In this document: one piece after another, positions 1 to 6,558 of the stretch
How the letters are laid out: each line of letters begins with the position of its first letter
How positions within the stretch are numbered: the stretch's first letter is position 1
IMG/VR virus record: IMGVR_UViG_3300027833_000051
Location: 1-61,104 of that record
Direction: 5' to 3' (one strand)
Length of the DNA stretch: 61,104 nucleotides
Origin: a virus
Notes under the pieces: model-generated
The model's database searches: none
Told to the model about the DNA's origin: nothing
What the model saw: the letters and a program-made list of their open reading frames with translations, nothing else
Made by a program: the position numbers and the translations under genes

Positions 1-205
1 TTTTATGTAATTTTTTTAATCGTCTACGATTGTAGTTAGGACAAATATATACAATAGCCTGGTTGTTACCTAGTGGCTCAATCTCTCCAGACCATTGTAT
101 AATTTTTATTTCGCCTTTTTTGTGAGCAGCTCCGCTCCACGGACAAACTGGTTTAATATGTTGGAAATATGTTTCCCAATTAACCTCTTGACTTTTTCTT
201 ACCAC
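1..205 (-). CDS. Conserved hypothetical protein, 3' end outside window
   Basis: An open frame runs leftward off the window from a GTG at 203-205, giving 68 visible residues that start MVRKSQEVNWETYF. A good ribosome-binding site (AGAGGT) lies about 9 bases upstream, inside the end of the preceding gene, and the two genes overlap by 26 bases, which suggests translational coupling. The visible part contains a CPWS motif near residue 22 and a basic RRRLKKL stretch near the cut end. From memory, a short family with the same N-terminal pattern (W-x-x-Y-F, CPWS, L-K-K) is found near the terminase genes of marine T4-like phages, with no known function. No enzymatic motif is visible. The reading frame is solid and the family assignment is tentative. 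Confidence 0.6.
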   Translation of the reverse strand, partial: MVRKSQEVNWETYFQHIKPVCPWSGAAHKKGEIKIIQWSGEIEPLGNNQAIVYICPNYNRRRLKKLHK

Positions 206-695
206 GACTCTTTTTACCTCTAGAGCCCTCGGTTGTAGCTTTTTCTTGTAATGCAGCCCAAAGAGTTTCTTTGATCGATTCAAGTGCCATTGCATTATCA
301 CCACCGTCTACAGCAGGATATGGTTTCTTTGATTTGTTCAGATCGTTGCCGTCTGGAATAACAGCACTTACGTCACTGTATTCTTCTTCTGGTGAATTAT
401 CCCATTCATCAATTGACTCATCAGCTGCACATGATTCGCATCCACAATCTTCGCCGCACGGTGCATCTTCTTCGCCGCCCATTAGTGATATCATTGATTT
501 CATATCATCGTGACCATCGTGTGCATGATCATGCGGAGTAGGTAGCTGCTTACTTGGCGGCATTGGGATATCTGCTACTGGACCTGCTTGTGGCATTCCT
601 GCATTTTGTAATAGTTTGACTAACTCAGCAACTTCAGTTGCATCGTTGCCGTTCATCGAAATGTTCATCGAAGCTTCATTCATTGCTTTTGTCAT
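180..695 (-). CDS. Small acidic His/Cys-containing protein, likely virion-associated
   Basis: 171 residues of unknown function. The N-terminal third has a short helix-like segment (VAELVKLLQNAGM, about residues 22-34). It is followed by a His-rich patch (HDHAHDGHDD, about 55-64) and a Cys cluster (CGEDCGCESC, about 80-89), which together could bind a metal. The middle is strongly acidic and the C-terminus strongly basic (KKSRGKKKSRG), so the ends carry opposite charge. The gene starts 10 bases after the stop of the peptidoglycan-binding gene behind an AAGGAAAA ribosome-binding site and overlaps the next gene. Its place beside terminase and capsid-targeted genes suggests a minor head or core protein, but this is inference. 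A scaffold-like role is an alternative. Confidence 0.7.
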   Translation of the reverse strand: MTKAMNEASMNISMNGNDATEVAELVKLLQNAGMPQAGPVADIPMPPSKQLPTPHDHAHDGHDDMKSMISLMGGEEDAPCGEDCGCESCAADESIDEWDNSPEEEYSDVSAVIPDGNDLNKSKKPYPAVDGGDNAMALESIKETLWAALQEKATTEGSRGKKSRGKKKSRG

Positions 696-705
696 AATAT
701 TTTCC

Positions 706-2037
706 TTATGTAGTTTTATTAGCTGCGTCAGTTATTGCAGTCTGCAGTGCTTTAATAGTATTAGGCCCAACTTGTCCGTCAACAGTTAATCCGTTTGCTT
801 TTTGAAAATCTTGTACAGCTTTAAATGTGCCGGCACCGTACTTTCCATCGAGCCCGTTTGGATCAAAGCCTAAACGTGAAAGCGCAGTTTGCACTTGTTT
901 AACACTATCCATTGGTCGTTTGCCACCAGCATTATAATCTCTCATTAAACTTGCTGACGTAATTTGTCCTAATTTTCTAGCTAATGGCGAAATTACTGGT
1001 CGGTTTCCTGTTAGTCCGCCATCATCTGTTGCATCACCTGGTTCAGATGATGATCTAGGAATTCCTTGTGCTGTATCTGTTGCAGAAAGTTCGTCTTGTG
1101 CTGCAACTGGTTTTGGTTGATCAACTGGTGTAAGTGTTCCTGGATGTACAAAAAATTGTTGATCGGTTCCATCAGCGTCTTTAACTTCGGCCTCTATACC
1201 GTCAATAGTAATTATGTCGCCGTCTTTTAAATTATCTGCGTTATATGCATCATTGAGCGTGTCAAAAGTTTTGTTTGGTTCTTGTGCTGCTGGTCGTGTT
1301 GGTTCACGATTTGGTTCTTGACCACCTCTAGTTCCATCATCTGGGCCTGCGGTTGATTCTGGATCTGCATCTGGTGAAGTCTGTGGTCTAAGTTCATCCG
1401 CAGTTCCTGTTGCCGGTACCGGTTGTTCTAATGCAGCAATATCTTCTGGAGTTAACGGTTCGCCTATTATTCCTTTATCTAACCCACGCTTTTCTAATTC
1501 TGCTTGAATTTCAGCTGTAATTTTTGGAGTATCATCTGCTGGTCGATTGTTAGGTCTTGTTGTTGGTCCTGTTGATTCTGGATCTGCATCTGGATTTTCT
1601 TTATCCCAAGCTTCTTGATCTGATTTTAATTCAGCTAATCCTCTATCTAAACGTGCCTGCGCACCTACAAAGCCTGCGTCAACTTGTTGCCTTGCATTTA
1701 TAATACCATAAGGATCACCCTCATCATTCTCAGTTGGTCTCGGAGTAGTGTCACTATTAGCCTTAGTACCTGCTTGCGCATCTGTTCCTGTTTGTGCTGT
1801 ATCTGTTGCAGAAAGTTCGTCTTGTGCTGCAACTGCTGCTTTCTCTATATTTGCTTCAACCTCTGGAGTCACGTCACCTAAGAGATTGTCAACAGCGGCA
1901 TTAACAGATTCGTCATCTAGGCCTACTAGACCTTTAACCCAATCAACAAATCCCTCTTCTAGTTTTTCACTTTTTCTTACTTCCACCTCAGTGTACAAAT
2001 TAGTTAAATTAATAAATTTCTTTATGTCGTCGTTCAT
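706..2037 (-). CDS. Protein with C-terminal peptidoglycan-binding domain
   Basis: 443 residues. The last 65 or so (about 372-436) match a PG_binding_1 domain: V-K-x-V-Q-x-A-L, LDGKYGAGT, F-Q-x-x-N-G-L-x-V-D-G and G-x-x-T, the usual cell-wall-binding three-helix fold. The other 370 residues are a low-complexity linker rich in Asp, Thr, Pro, Glu and Ala with internal duplications. The N-terminal 30 residues are helix-like and contain LYTE, which fits the (L/I)-x-E pattern cut by T4-type prohead proteases. No lytic catalytic domain is visible, so it is a cell-wall binder rather than a proven hydrolase. The start overlaps the upstream stop as ATGA. It could be a head-packaged protein or a tail/baseplate component that touches peptidoglycan during injection; the sequence does not decide. 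Confidence 0.8.
   Translation of the reverse strand: MNDDIKKFINLTNLYTEVEVRKSEKLEEGFVDWVKGLVGLDDESVNAAVDNLLGDVTPEVEANIEKAAVAAQDELSATDTAQTGTDAQAGTKANSDTTPRPTENDEGDPYGIINARQQVDAGFVGAQARLDRGLAELKSDQEAWDKENPDADPESTGPTTRPNNRPADDTPKITAEIQAELEKRGLDKGIIGEPLTPEDIAALEQPVPATGTADELRPQTSPDADPESTAGPDDGTRGGQEPNREPTRPAAQEPNKTFDTLNDAYNADNLKDGDIITIDGIEAEVKDADGTDQQFFVHPGTLTPVDQPKPVAAQDELSATDTAQGIPRSSSEPGDATDDGGLTGNRPVISPLARKLGQITSASLMRDYNAGGKRPMDSVKQVQTALSRLGFDPNGLDGKYGAGTFKAVQDFQKANGLTVDGQVGPNTIKALQTAITDAANKTT
1066..1109. repeat. 44-bp direct repeat, copy A
   Basis: This 44-base stretch is identical to 1792-1835. Both copies lie in frame in the linker of the peptidoglycan-binding gene and encode the same AAQDELSATDTAQ segment. 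Perfect identity points to a recent internal duplication or gene conversion. Confidence 0.9.
1792..1835. repeat. 44-bp direct repeat, copy B
   Basis: Exact second copy of 1066-1109. A shorter shared segment (the DADPEST coding stretch, near 1351 and 1569) is also duplicated, so the linker has grown by repeated copying. Confidence 0.9.
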
Positions 2038-2552
2038 TTTGTTTTACCTGACGAAACGCTTTCTATAGGATCGATAGTACGTTCTTTGCGAGCTGTTTCT
2101 AATTCTTTTAGTAAGTTCATTACGTGTCCATCACCTACTGATTCCTGTGCGCTTTCGCCGCCCATATCTTCAGTATTTAATAATGATTCATATGCCTTAT
2201 TGTCTTCTATTGCATCTTGTTCTGTTTGCTTATCAACTGGATCTTCGTCTCCACGTACAATAAGATGTCCTTGTTCTGCGCAACAACTTAGTTCTTGGGC
2301 AAGCACTTGGCTAGTTGTAGGATATTTTACTTCTATTTCGTAATGTGTAACTTCCATATTTTGCAATGATGGGAAATCCATAGGCTTTTGACTAATTGGA
2401 GTTGTTTTTCCTGCACTAACATTTAACACTTCGTATCGTGATAAGATAGCTTTCATATTGTCTGCAAATTTCTCTGGAAGTTCTCCAGCAACTCGTACTT
2501 TAAATTTGTAAGTTTTTGTAGACTCTGTTAAAAATTCATTAAATGTTTTCAT
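2034..2552 (-). CDS. Conserved virion protein with T4 capsid-targeting-like N-terminus
   Basis: 172 residues. The first residues MKTFNEFLTES closely resemble the capsid-targeting sequence of T4 internal head proteins (pattern MKTYQEFIxEA). FLTE fits the (L/I)-x-E site at which the gp21 prohead protease removes that leader. The body has an alternating beta-strand look (YKFKVRVAGELPE near the start, YEIEVKYPTTSQVL near the middle) and an acidic C-terminal half. The gene ends in an ATGA overlap with the peptidoglycan-binding gene and lies just after the small terminase gene. Inference: it is packaged in the head and perhaps delivered with the DNA. The molecular function is unknown. From memory, similar short proteins occur in marine T4-like phages. 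Confidence 0.75.
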   Translation of the reverse strand: MKTFNEFLTESTKTYKFKVRVAGELPEKFADNMKAILSRYEVLNVSAGKTTPISQKPMDFPSLQNMEVTHYEIEVKYPTTSQVLAQELSCCAEQGHLIVRGDEDPVDKQTEQDAIEDNKAYESLLNTEDMGGESAQESVGDGHVMNLLKELETARKERTIDPIESVSSGKTK

Positions 2553-2572
2553 ATTACGGTTCCCTGTTACTG

Positions 2573-2581
2573 TTATTTATC
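2573..2581 (-). promoter_or_regulatory. Late-promoter-like element
   Basis: On the minus strand the bases read GATAAATAA, close to the T4 late consensus TATAAATA. The element forms the last codons and stop of the small terminase gene (GAT AAA TAA). It lies 21 bases upstream of the next start codon at 2552. Confidence 0.5.
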
Positions 2582-3076
2582 CATGTTTTTAAGTTTTTCA
2601 ATTAAACTATTACGATCTGTTACTACATACCCATCACCGTTTACTATATTGCCATCTGGATTTGAATTTGCTTTTTGGTCAATTGCTTGTTTTTTAAGTT
2701 GTAGCTCAACCATTTTTAGTTTGTTATTAATTTTTGCAACTTTGGCATCTAATCCTGTTTTAAGCATGCCGCCGGCAACCTCAAAAACTCTACTAGCATA
2801 TCGACTTTCGACATTCATTCCTAAGTCCATTAAATCATCATATGATGCTAACGCTTTATCAGCGATTTCATTTAGCTCATTATCTGCTAAATTCCCTAAC
2901 CCTTTTACTCTAGGTAATGCACTTGCAATTTTATCAAACTCGGCAATATCGCGCATAGTTTCGCGTGATTCTATTGCAACACTTTCTGCCTTTGTTTTCT
3001 TTTGTTCTACTTTTGCATCATCAACTATTTCTTTCGAATCAGGTAAATTTAAAAGTTCTTCTAATTTTTTAGTCAT
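2573..3076 (-). CDS. gp16: Terminase small subunit (T4 gp16 type)
   Basis: 167 residues, matching the length of T4 gp16 (164). The small subunit recognises concatemeric DNA and regulates the large terminase ATPase/nuclease (gp17, not in this window) at the portal. The layout fits: a short N-terminal LEELLNLPDS motif, a lysine- and glutamate-rich linker, then a helical central domain (about residues 75-140) with the SRYASRVFEVAGGML segment typical of marine T4-like gp16 and a run of heptads that would form the oligomeric coiled coil. It has its own TATAAATA late promoter and a GGAAG ribosome-binding site. Identification rests on pattern and position, since gp16 proteins diverge strongly. Confidence 0.75.
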   Translation of the reverse strand: MTKKLEELLNLPDSKEIVDDAKVEQKKTKAESVAIESRETMRDIAEFDKIASALPRVKGLGNLADNELNEIADKALASYDDLMDLGMNVESRYASRVFEVAGGMLKTGLDAKVAKINNKLKMVELQLKKQAIDQKANSNPDGNIVNGDGYVVTDRNSLIEKLKNMDK

Positions 3077-3102
3077 TATGATCTTCCATTAACTGCTTAT
3101 AT

Positions 3103-3110
3103 TATTTATA
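3103..3110 (-). promoter_or_regulatory. T4-type late promoter, exact consensus
   Basis: The minus strand reads TATAAATA, the exact T4 late promoter core, 27 bases upstream of the small terminase start. It falls in the gap between the sulfotransferase stop and that start, so terminase expression can be independent of the upstream genes. Confidence 0.7.
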
Positions 3111-3125
3111 CTATAAACACCGGCA

Positions 3126-3710
3126 TTAGAAATTATATCCTAAGTCATTGATATCATTGATATATTTTTGTGCTATAATATTTTTAGTTTTATTTGTATA
3201 ATACGATTGATAATCGCGCTGTCTATTAGAAGCATTTAACGTTTTTAAAGATACAAAGCAATTAAATGTTTGCTGTATTTTAATAAAGTCTGATTCTATG
3301 TTTTCTAGTCTTAGAATAAAGTCAACTCCCTGTATCAATTCAGTTTGTAGTGGCGGTGTGCTAGTTTCTACAAAGTACTCAAATCCTTTGTTCCATTCGT
3401 CTATAGCATGCTGATTACGATCGTTTGCCCACTTACCTTTATTTTTAAATTCATTTGATAATCTGCGCAATGCACGGTCTCTTTTAAAAAAGTACCAGCT
3501 TACTATATAGTCCCAGGGATTTCTAACAACAGCAAAACTAAAACTAATAGGTAAGTTATCTCGCTGTTGTATTTTATCTAATGACCAATGCTTTGCAGAT
3601 TTTACAGGTACGCTATCAGTATTATTTACAAGCCATTGTTGTATACTTGTTCCGCCTGTTTTTGGAACGTGTACAAATAGAGCTCTTGAAGAGGCACTGT
3701 AAACTGCCAT
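3126..3710 (-). CDS. PAPS-dependent sulfotransferase-like protein
   Basis: 194 residues. Residues 14-23 (HVPKTGGTSI) form the 5'-phosphosulfate loop of sulfotransferases, with Lys17 and Thr18-Thr21 contacting PAPS. Residues 60-70 (AVVRNPWDYIV) carry the Arg and the R-N-P-W pattern of the 3'-phosphate-binding region. These two motifs define Sulfotransfer_2-type enzymes, which move a sulfate group from PAPS to a hydroxyl or amine on sugars or other acceptors. The protein is slightly short for the family but holds both motifs. Its start overlaps the stop of the head-completion gene as TAATG, so it is co-translated with head genes, an odd place for an enzyme. The acceptor is unknown; a sugar on the host envelope or on a virion glycan would fit the sugar island further right. 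Confidence 0.85.
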   Translation of the reverse strand: MAVYSASSRALFVHVPKTGGTSIQQWLVNNTDSVPVKSAKHWSLDKIQQRDNLPISFSFAVVRNPWDYIVSWYFFKRDRALRRLSNEFKNKGKWANDRNQHAIDEWNKGFEYFVETSTPPLQTELIQGVDFILRLENIESDFIKIQQTFNCFVSLKTLNASNRQRDYQSYYTNKTKNIIAQKYINDINDLGYNF

Positions 3711-4144
3711 TATCGATTGCCGCTATGGAAAATATCGTGTTCAGTTACAATTCGAAATTTAATTTTATTTTGTTTACAGTATGCATTAGCAGCTTCGAAT
3801 TTAGCTTGATTAACAACTGCATGTAATTGATTATGTCTGCTGCGGCCTGCTTCTTTTAAACTAGTTTGATTTGATGGCTTTACTTCAATAAGTTCTACTA
3901 ACTGTTTGCCGTTTTTGTCAGCATATGCAATAAAGAAATCAGGTACATATATAGTATGCTTGCCAGTTAGTGGATTACGATACGGAATACGAATTGCTTC
4001 ACTTGCCCACTGTGTAACGTTTGCGTTTTCGTCACAGAATTTCATAAATGCAAACTCCCAGCCTGATCGATATGTTGGAACTTTGCCGCCTATGTACTTT
4101 CCTGGATTTTTAGGATTAAATTTGCCCTGCGCATACCTAGACAT
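3710..4144 (-). CDS. gp4: Head completion protein (T4 gp4/gp50 type, nuclease-like fold)
   Basis: 144 residues, close to the 150 of T4 gp4 (also called gp50), which finishes filled heads before the tail joins. The sequence follows the family: Q-G-K-F-N-P-x-N-P-x-K-Y near the start, YRSGWEFAFMKFCD (about 25-38), W-A-S-E-x-I-x-I-P-Y (about 46-55), then YVPDFFI (about 66-72) and LIEVKP (about 83-88). The spaced E, PD and E-x-K residues match the PD-(D/E)xK nuclease arrangement seen in TnsA-like proteins, so a DNA-end trimming role is plausible. It sits three bases after the preceding gene and overlaps the sulfotransferase start. Confidence 0.85.
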   Translation of the reverse strand: MSRYAQGKFNPKNPGKYIGGKVPTYRSGWEFAFMKFCDENANVTQWASEAIRIPYRNPLTGKHTIYVPDFFIAYADKNGKQLVELIEVKPSNQTSLKEAGRSRHNQLHAVVNQAKFEAANAYCKQNKIKFRIVTEHDIFHSGNR

Positions 4145-4146
4145 AT

Positions 4147-4515
4147 TTACACTACTACATTACGTTTTTCTAAAGTATTTACTGTAGAGGTATTTCTAAA
4201 TCCTAGTACACTAGAGTTTAATCTATTATAATTTAATACTTCTGCTACTACTGCACTTAGTTTTGCTTCGTCAAAACCTTTAAGTGTGTCTAATAAAACA
4301 AATACTTTAATGTCATCAAGTTTTGCTTGTTGTAATAAGATTGTTCCAGTGCTAATAGCTGCTGCTTTTTCAAATCCTCTTTTTTCAAAAAATCCAATAA
4401 CTGCATCAACTTCATTAGATGCAAATGATAATTTTTCAGTAAAGTACTTGTTAAAAAAATTCGTAACACCTTTGTCATTTGTCATTACCGGAGTTGGTAA
4501 ACTACTATTATTCAT
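4147..4515 (-). CDS. Conserved small T4-like structural-region protein
   Basis: 122 residues, mostly helical. Segments such as TPVMTNDKGVTNFFNKYF, ANEVDAVIGFFEKRGF... (modelled as helices) and ILLQQAKLDDIKVFVLLD are followed by LSAVVAEVLNYNR and a C-terminal beta-like tail. From memory, a family of this size and pattern accompanies gp4 in many marine T4-like phages as a presumed virion protein. No function is established. It is packed between the tube-like gene (stop immediately upstream) and gp4 (2 bases apart), so it is probably made together with tail and head completion proteins. Confidence 0.75.
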   Translation of the reverse strand: MNNSSLPTPVMTNDKGVTNFFNKYFTEKLSFASNEVDAVIGFFEKRGFEKAAAISTGTILLQQAKLDDIKVFVLLDTLKGFDEAKLSAVVAEVLNYNRLNSSVLGFRNTSTVNTLEKRNVVV

Positions 4516-5802
4516 TTATCGTATTCCTAACTGTTCGTCTAATTTTGCCATCTCTGCTGCATTATTTTTAATTGCTTGGTAGTTTGCTTTAGCTTGAGCT
4601 GCTGTTGCGCCAGTTCTAGATTGGTATTCTTTGATTGACTGACGTTGTCTTGCACTATCCAATGCTGCTGGATTATTTCCTAAATTTCTAGTAGCACTAG
4701 TTACTGCTGACACAATGCCAACACCGGCTGCTGCTATTAGTAAATCTTTGCTTCCGCCGTTCCCACCGTTTTTTGGAAAAAATGTTTGGGCAACTCCGCC
4801 TACGTTAATACCAGTTGCCTGGCCTAATGCACTAGTAAGTATATTAAATCCTTCTTGTCTAATACCTTCTTTAGACAAGCTTCTAACATTGCCTATTAAT
4901 TGCGCTCCTTGTAGTATAGTAAGGAGTGGATTGTTGTATGCTTCGCCACTAGCAATAAATTCATAAAGGTCTAATGCTCCGCCAATTGTTCCGCCTAATC
5001 CTAATTTTCCGCCGCCCTCTAATGATATCGGACTTGGCATTTTATCGTAGTGGTCTTGTCCGAAGCCTATCGGTTCGCCATTTGCTCCTATTGTAATACT
5101 ACTTTGATTATAAAACACTGCTTCATATGCAATTTGGATACTATTAGCCATAGTTCCTGCACCGTCACTATTGTCGTGATTATCATGACTCCAATTAGTT
5201 AAAATTGGATTTACTAAGGTATATGTAGTATATTCACCTCTTGATAGTGTACTTATTTTGATACTCTTAAAAAACGGAACACCAGAGTTATTTACATCCA
5301 TACCAAATTTGTAATTATTGCGAGATGATCCTTCATATGTGCTGTGCGGAACAACTGCATATGCACGACCGTTATCTTTCTGTTGATTTCCGTCTGCAAA
5401 ATAATATCTATAATATGCCTGCAATAGTGCAGTAGTAATACCTTCGTTGTCATCGTGTAAATCAATATCAACAGGATCGTAACTAATTGATGTTTGTACA
5501 TTTTTTACTCTATTGTACTTTTTCTTTGTTTCTACATTAGCTGTAAAGCTAGGCAAGTCTGCACGTTTTACTAACATGCCTATTTCGTTTAGTGTTGATC
5601 CGCTGAATAACTTAGGAGCAATCTGTTGTGCTTCATCTGATATTTCAAAGTTAACATGAAAAAGAAATTTTGATTTTGGCGCAAGGGCCATATCTCTATC
5701 GACATACAGCCGTGCGGCGTGTTGCCAATCGGCCATATTACCTTTTGGATTTAATAAACCGCTAGATACGTTATCTAATAAACTATTGAACTTACTTGCC
5801 AT
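4516..5802 (-). CDS. Tail-tube-like baseplate protein (gp48/gp54 candidate)
   Basis: 428 residues. The N-terminal 260 or so look like the tail tube fold: KFLFHVNFEI near residue 46, LVKRADLPSF near 78, then a long beta-rich stretch (NVQTSISYDPVDIDLHDD) and an LLQAYYRYYFAD helix as in tube and tube-initiator proteins. The C-terminal 150 residues are Gly/Ala-rich and then helical. It directly follows gp19, so it may be a second tube-type protein such as the tube initiator (T4 gp54) or tube cap (gp48), whose lengths (320 and 364) are not far off. Assignment among these is uncertain. The late-promoter-like element is so close to the ATG that the mRNA may be leaderless. Confidence 0.6.
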   Translation of the reverse strand: MASKFNSLLDNVSSGLLNPKGNMADWQHAARLYVDRDMALAPKSKFLFHVNFEISDEAQQIAPKLFSGSTLNEIGMLVKRADLPSFTANVETKKKYNRVKNVQTSISYDPVDIDLHDDNEGITTALLQAYYRYYFADGNQQKDNGRAYAVVPHSTYEGSSRNNYKFGMDVNNSGVPFFKSIKISTLSRGEYTTYTLVNPILTNWSHDNHDNSDGAGTMANSIQIAYEAVFYNQSSITIGANGEPIGFGQDHYDKMPSPISLEGGGKLGLGGTIGGALDLYEFIASGEAYNNPLLTILQGAQLIGNVRSLSKEGIRQEGFNILTSALGQATGINVGGVAQTFFPKNGGNGGSKDLLIAAAGVGIVSAVTSATRNLGNNPAALDSARQRQSIKEYQSRTGATAAQAKANYQAIKNNAAEMAKLDEQLGIR

Positions 5803-5806
5803 ACTA

Positions 5807-5815
5807 ATATTTATC
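5807..5815 (-). promoter_or_regulatory. Late-promoter-like element abutting a start codon
   Basis: The minus strand reads GATAAATAT. The ATG at 5800-5802 starts six bases after the 8-base core, where a T4-type late transcript would begin. No Shine-Dalgarno sequence fits between them. Confidence 0.5.
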
Positions 5816-5842
5816 TTTTACAATTAAGTACTAACATAAAGA

Positions 5843-5866
5843 TAAAAGGAGCCGAAGCTCCTTTTA
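5843..5866 (-). terminator. Intrinsic terminator with UUCG tetraloop
   Basis: On the minus strand a perfect 10-bp stem (TAAAAGGAGC with GCTCCTTTTA) closes a TTCG loop flanked by C and G, the very stable C(UUCG)G tetraloop. The run CTTTTATCTTTAT follows. It lies 30 bases after the gp19 stop and would end sheath/tube transcripts before the tube-like gene. Confidence 0.85.
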
Positions 5867-5895
5867 TTAGTTAGACTAAATGACCAGTGCTGCTA

Positions 5896-6525
5896 TTATG
5901 CGCCGCCGCCTGTTACTGATGTTCCAGTTGAACGTCCAATAGCTGTTCCAATACCTGTACCTTGCGGTGATTGGATAGCATTATCATAACGAATGTTAAG
6001 CGTAACACTCACTGGATCAGTTGAGTTAGAATATGCTAAACTATTATAGTTAGCACTTTCACAATAACAACCATACAGTTCGAATGTTTCAAGTACGTTT
6101 GGTACATTTGCGCCGTTGCCGCCGTCTAAGATTTCAATACGTGTAACGAATTTATAATCTTGTCCACTTGCTGCACTTGATTGCTCGTAGAAGTCAAATT
6201 GTTTCTGTAACTGTTCTCCTACAAGTTTTTGCACATTGTTGTTTACATCTTCACGTAAGTTAAGTACGATCGGTTCCCAAGTATGCTTACCAGCTAGGTA
6301 AACTCTTGAGTTGTATACATCAATAGTCATTTGTTCAAAACTTACATTTGGACGAGTTACGTCAATAACTTGTTTTGTAAGTTCTGTAGTCGGTGTTGAT
6401 ACACCAAAGTTTTCCAGTGACACTCGAAAGCGATACTGTAACTTTGGCATTAACAGTCCCTGGTTACTAGCGGAATCACCGCTAGCTAGGGGAACTGTAA
6501 TTTTACTTAATGTTGAAATAGCCAT
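5896..6525 (-). CDS. gp19: Tail tube protein (T4 gp19)
   Basis: 209 residues, somewhat longer than T4 gp19 (163). It forms the hexameric rings of the inner tail tube through which DNA passes. Matching features are LMPKLQYRFRVSLENFG near residue 24, V-I-D-V-T-R-P-N-V-S-F-E near 67, HTWEPIVLNLREDVNN near 97, and the VLETFELYGCYCESANY... strand pair near 145 followed by VSVTLNIRYDNA. The C-terminal 20 residues are Gly/Thr-rich and probably flexible. It lies directly after the sheath gene, as in T4, has its own late promoter, and is followed by a strong terminator. Two Cys residues in the CYC motif are a small oddity. Confidence 0.9.
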   Translation of the reverse strand: MAISTLSKITVPLASGDSASNQGLLMPKLQYRFRVSLENFGVSTPTTELTKQVIDVTRPNVSFEQMTIDVYNSRVYLAGKHTWEPIVLNLREDVNNNVQKLVGEQLQKQFDFYEQSSAASGQDYKFVTRIEILDGGNGANVPNVLETFELYGCYCESANYNSLAYSNSTDPVSVTLNIRYDNAIQSPQGTGIGTAIGRSTGTSVTGGGA

Positions 6526-6547
6526 TTAGTCTGCTCCTGTTCTAATA

Positions 6548-6556
6548 GTATTTATC
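6548..6556 (-). promoter_or_regulatory. Late-promoter-like element for tube gene
   Basis: The minus strand reads GATAAATAC, 23 bases upstream of the gp19 start, with a CAGGAGCA ribosome-binding site between. The same 9-mer recurs at 12003 and 54187. Confidence 0.6.
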
Positions 6557-6558
6557 GT

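Noticed and set aside
2583-3092. Plus-strand open frame of 169 residues
   Set aside because: It is antisense to the small terminase gene, is composed mainly of Ser, Phe and Leu, and has no ribosome-binding site or promoter.
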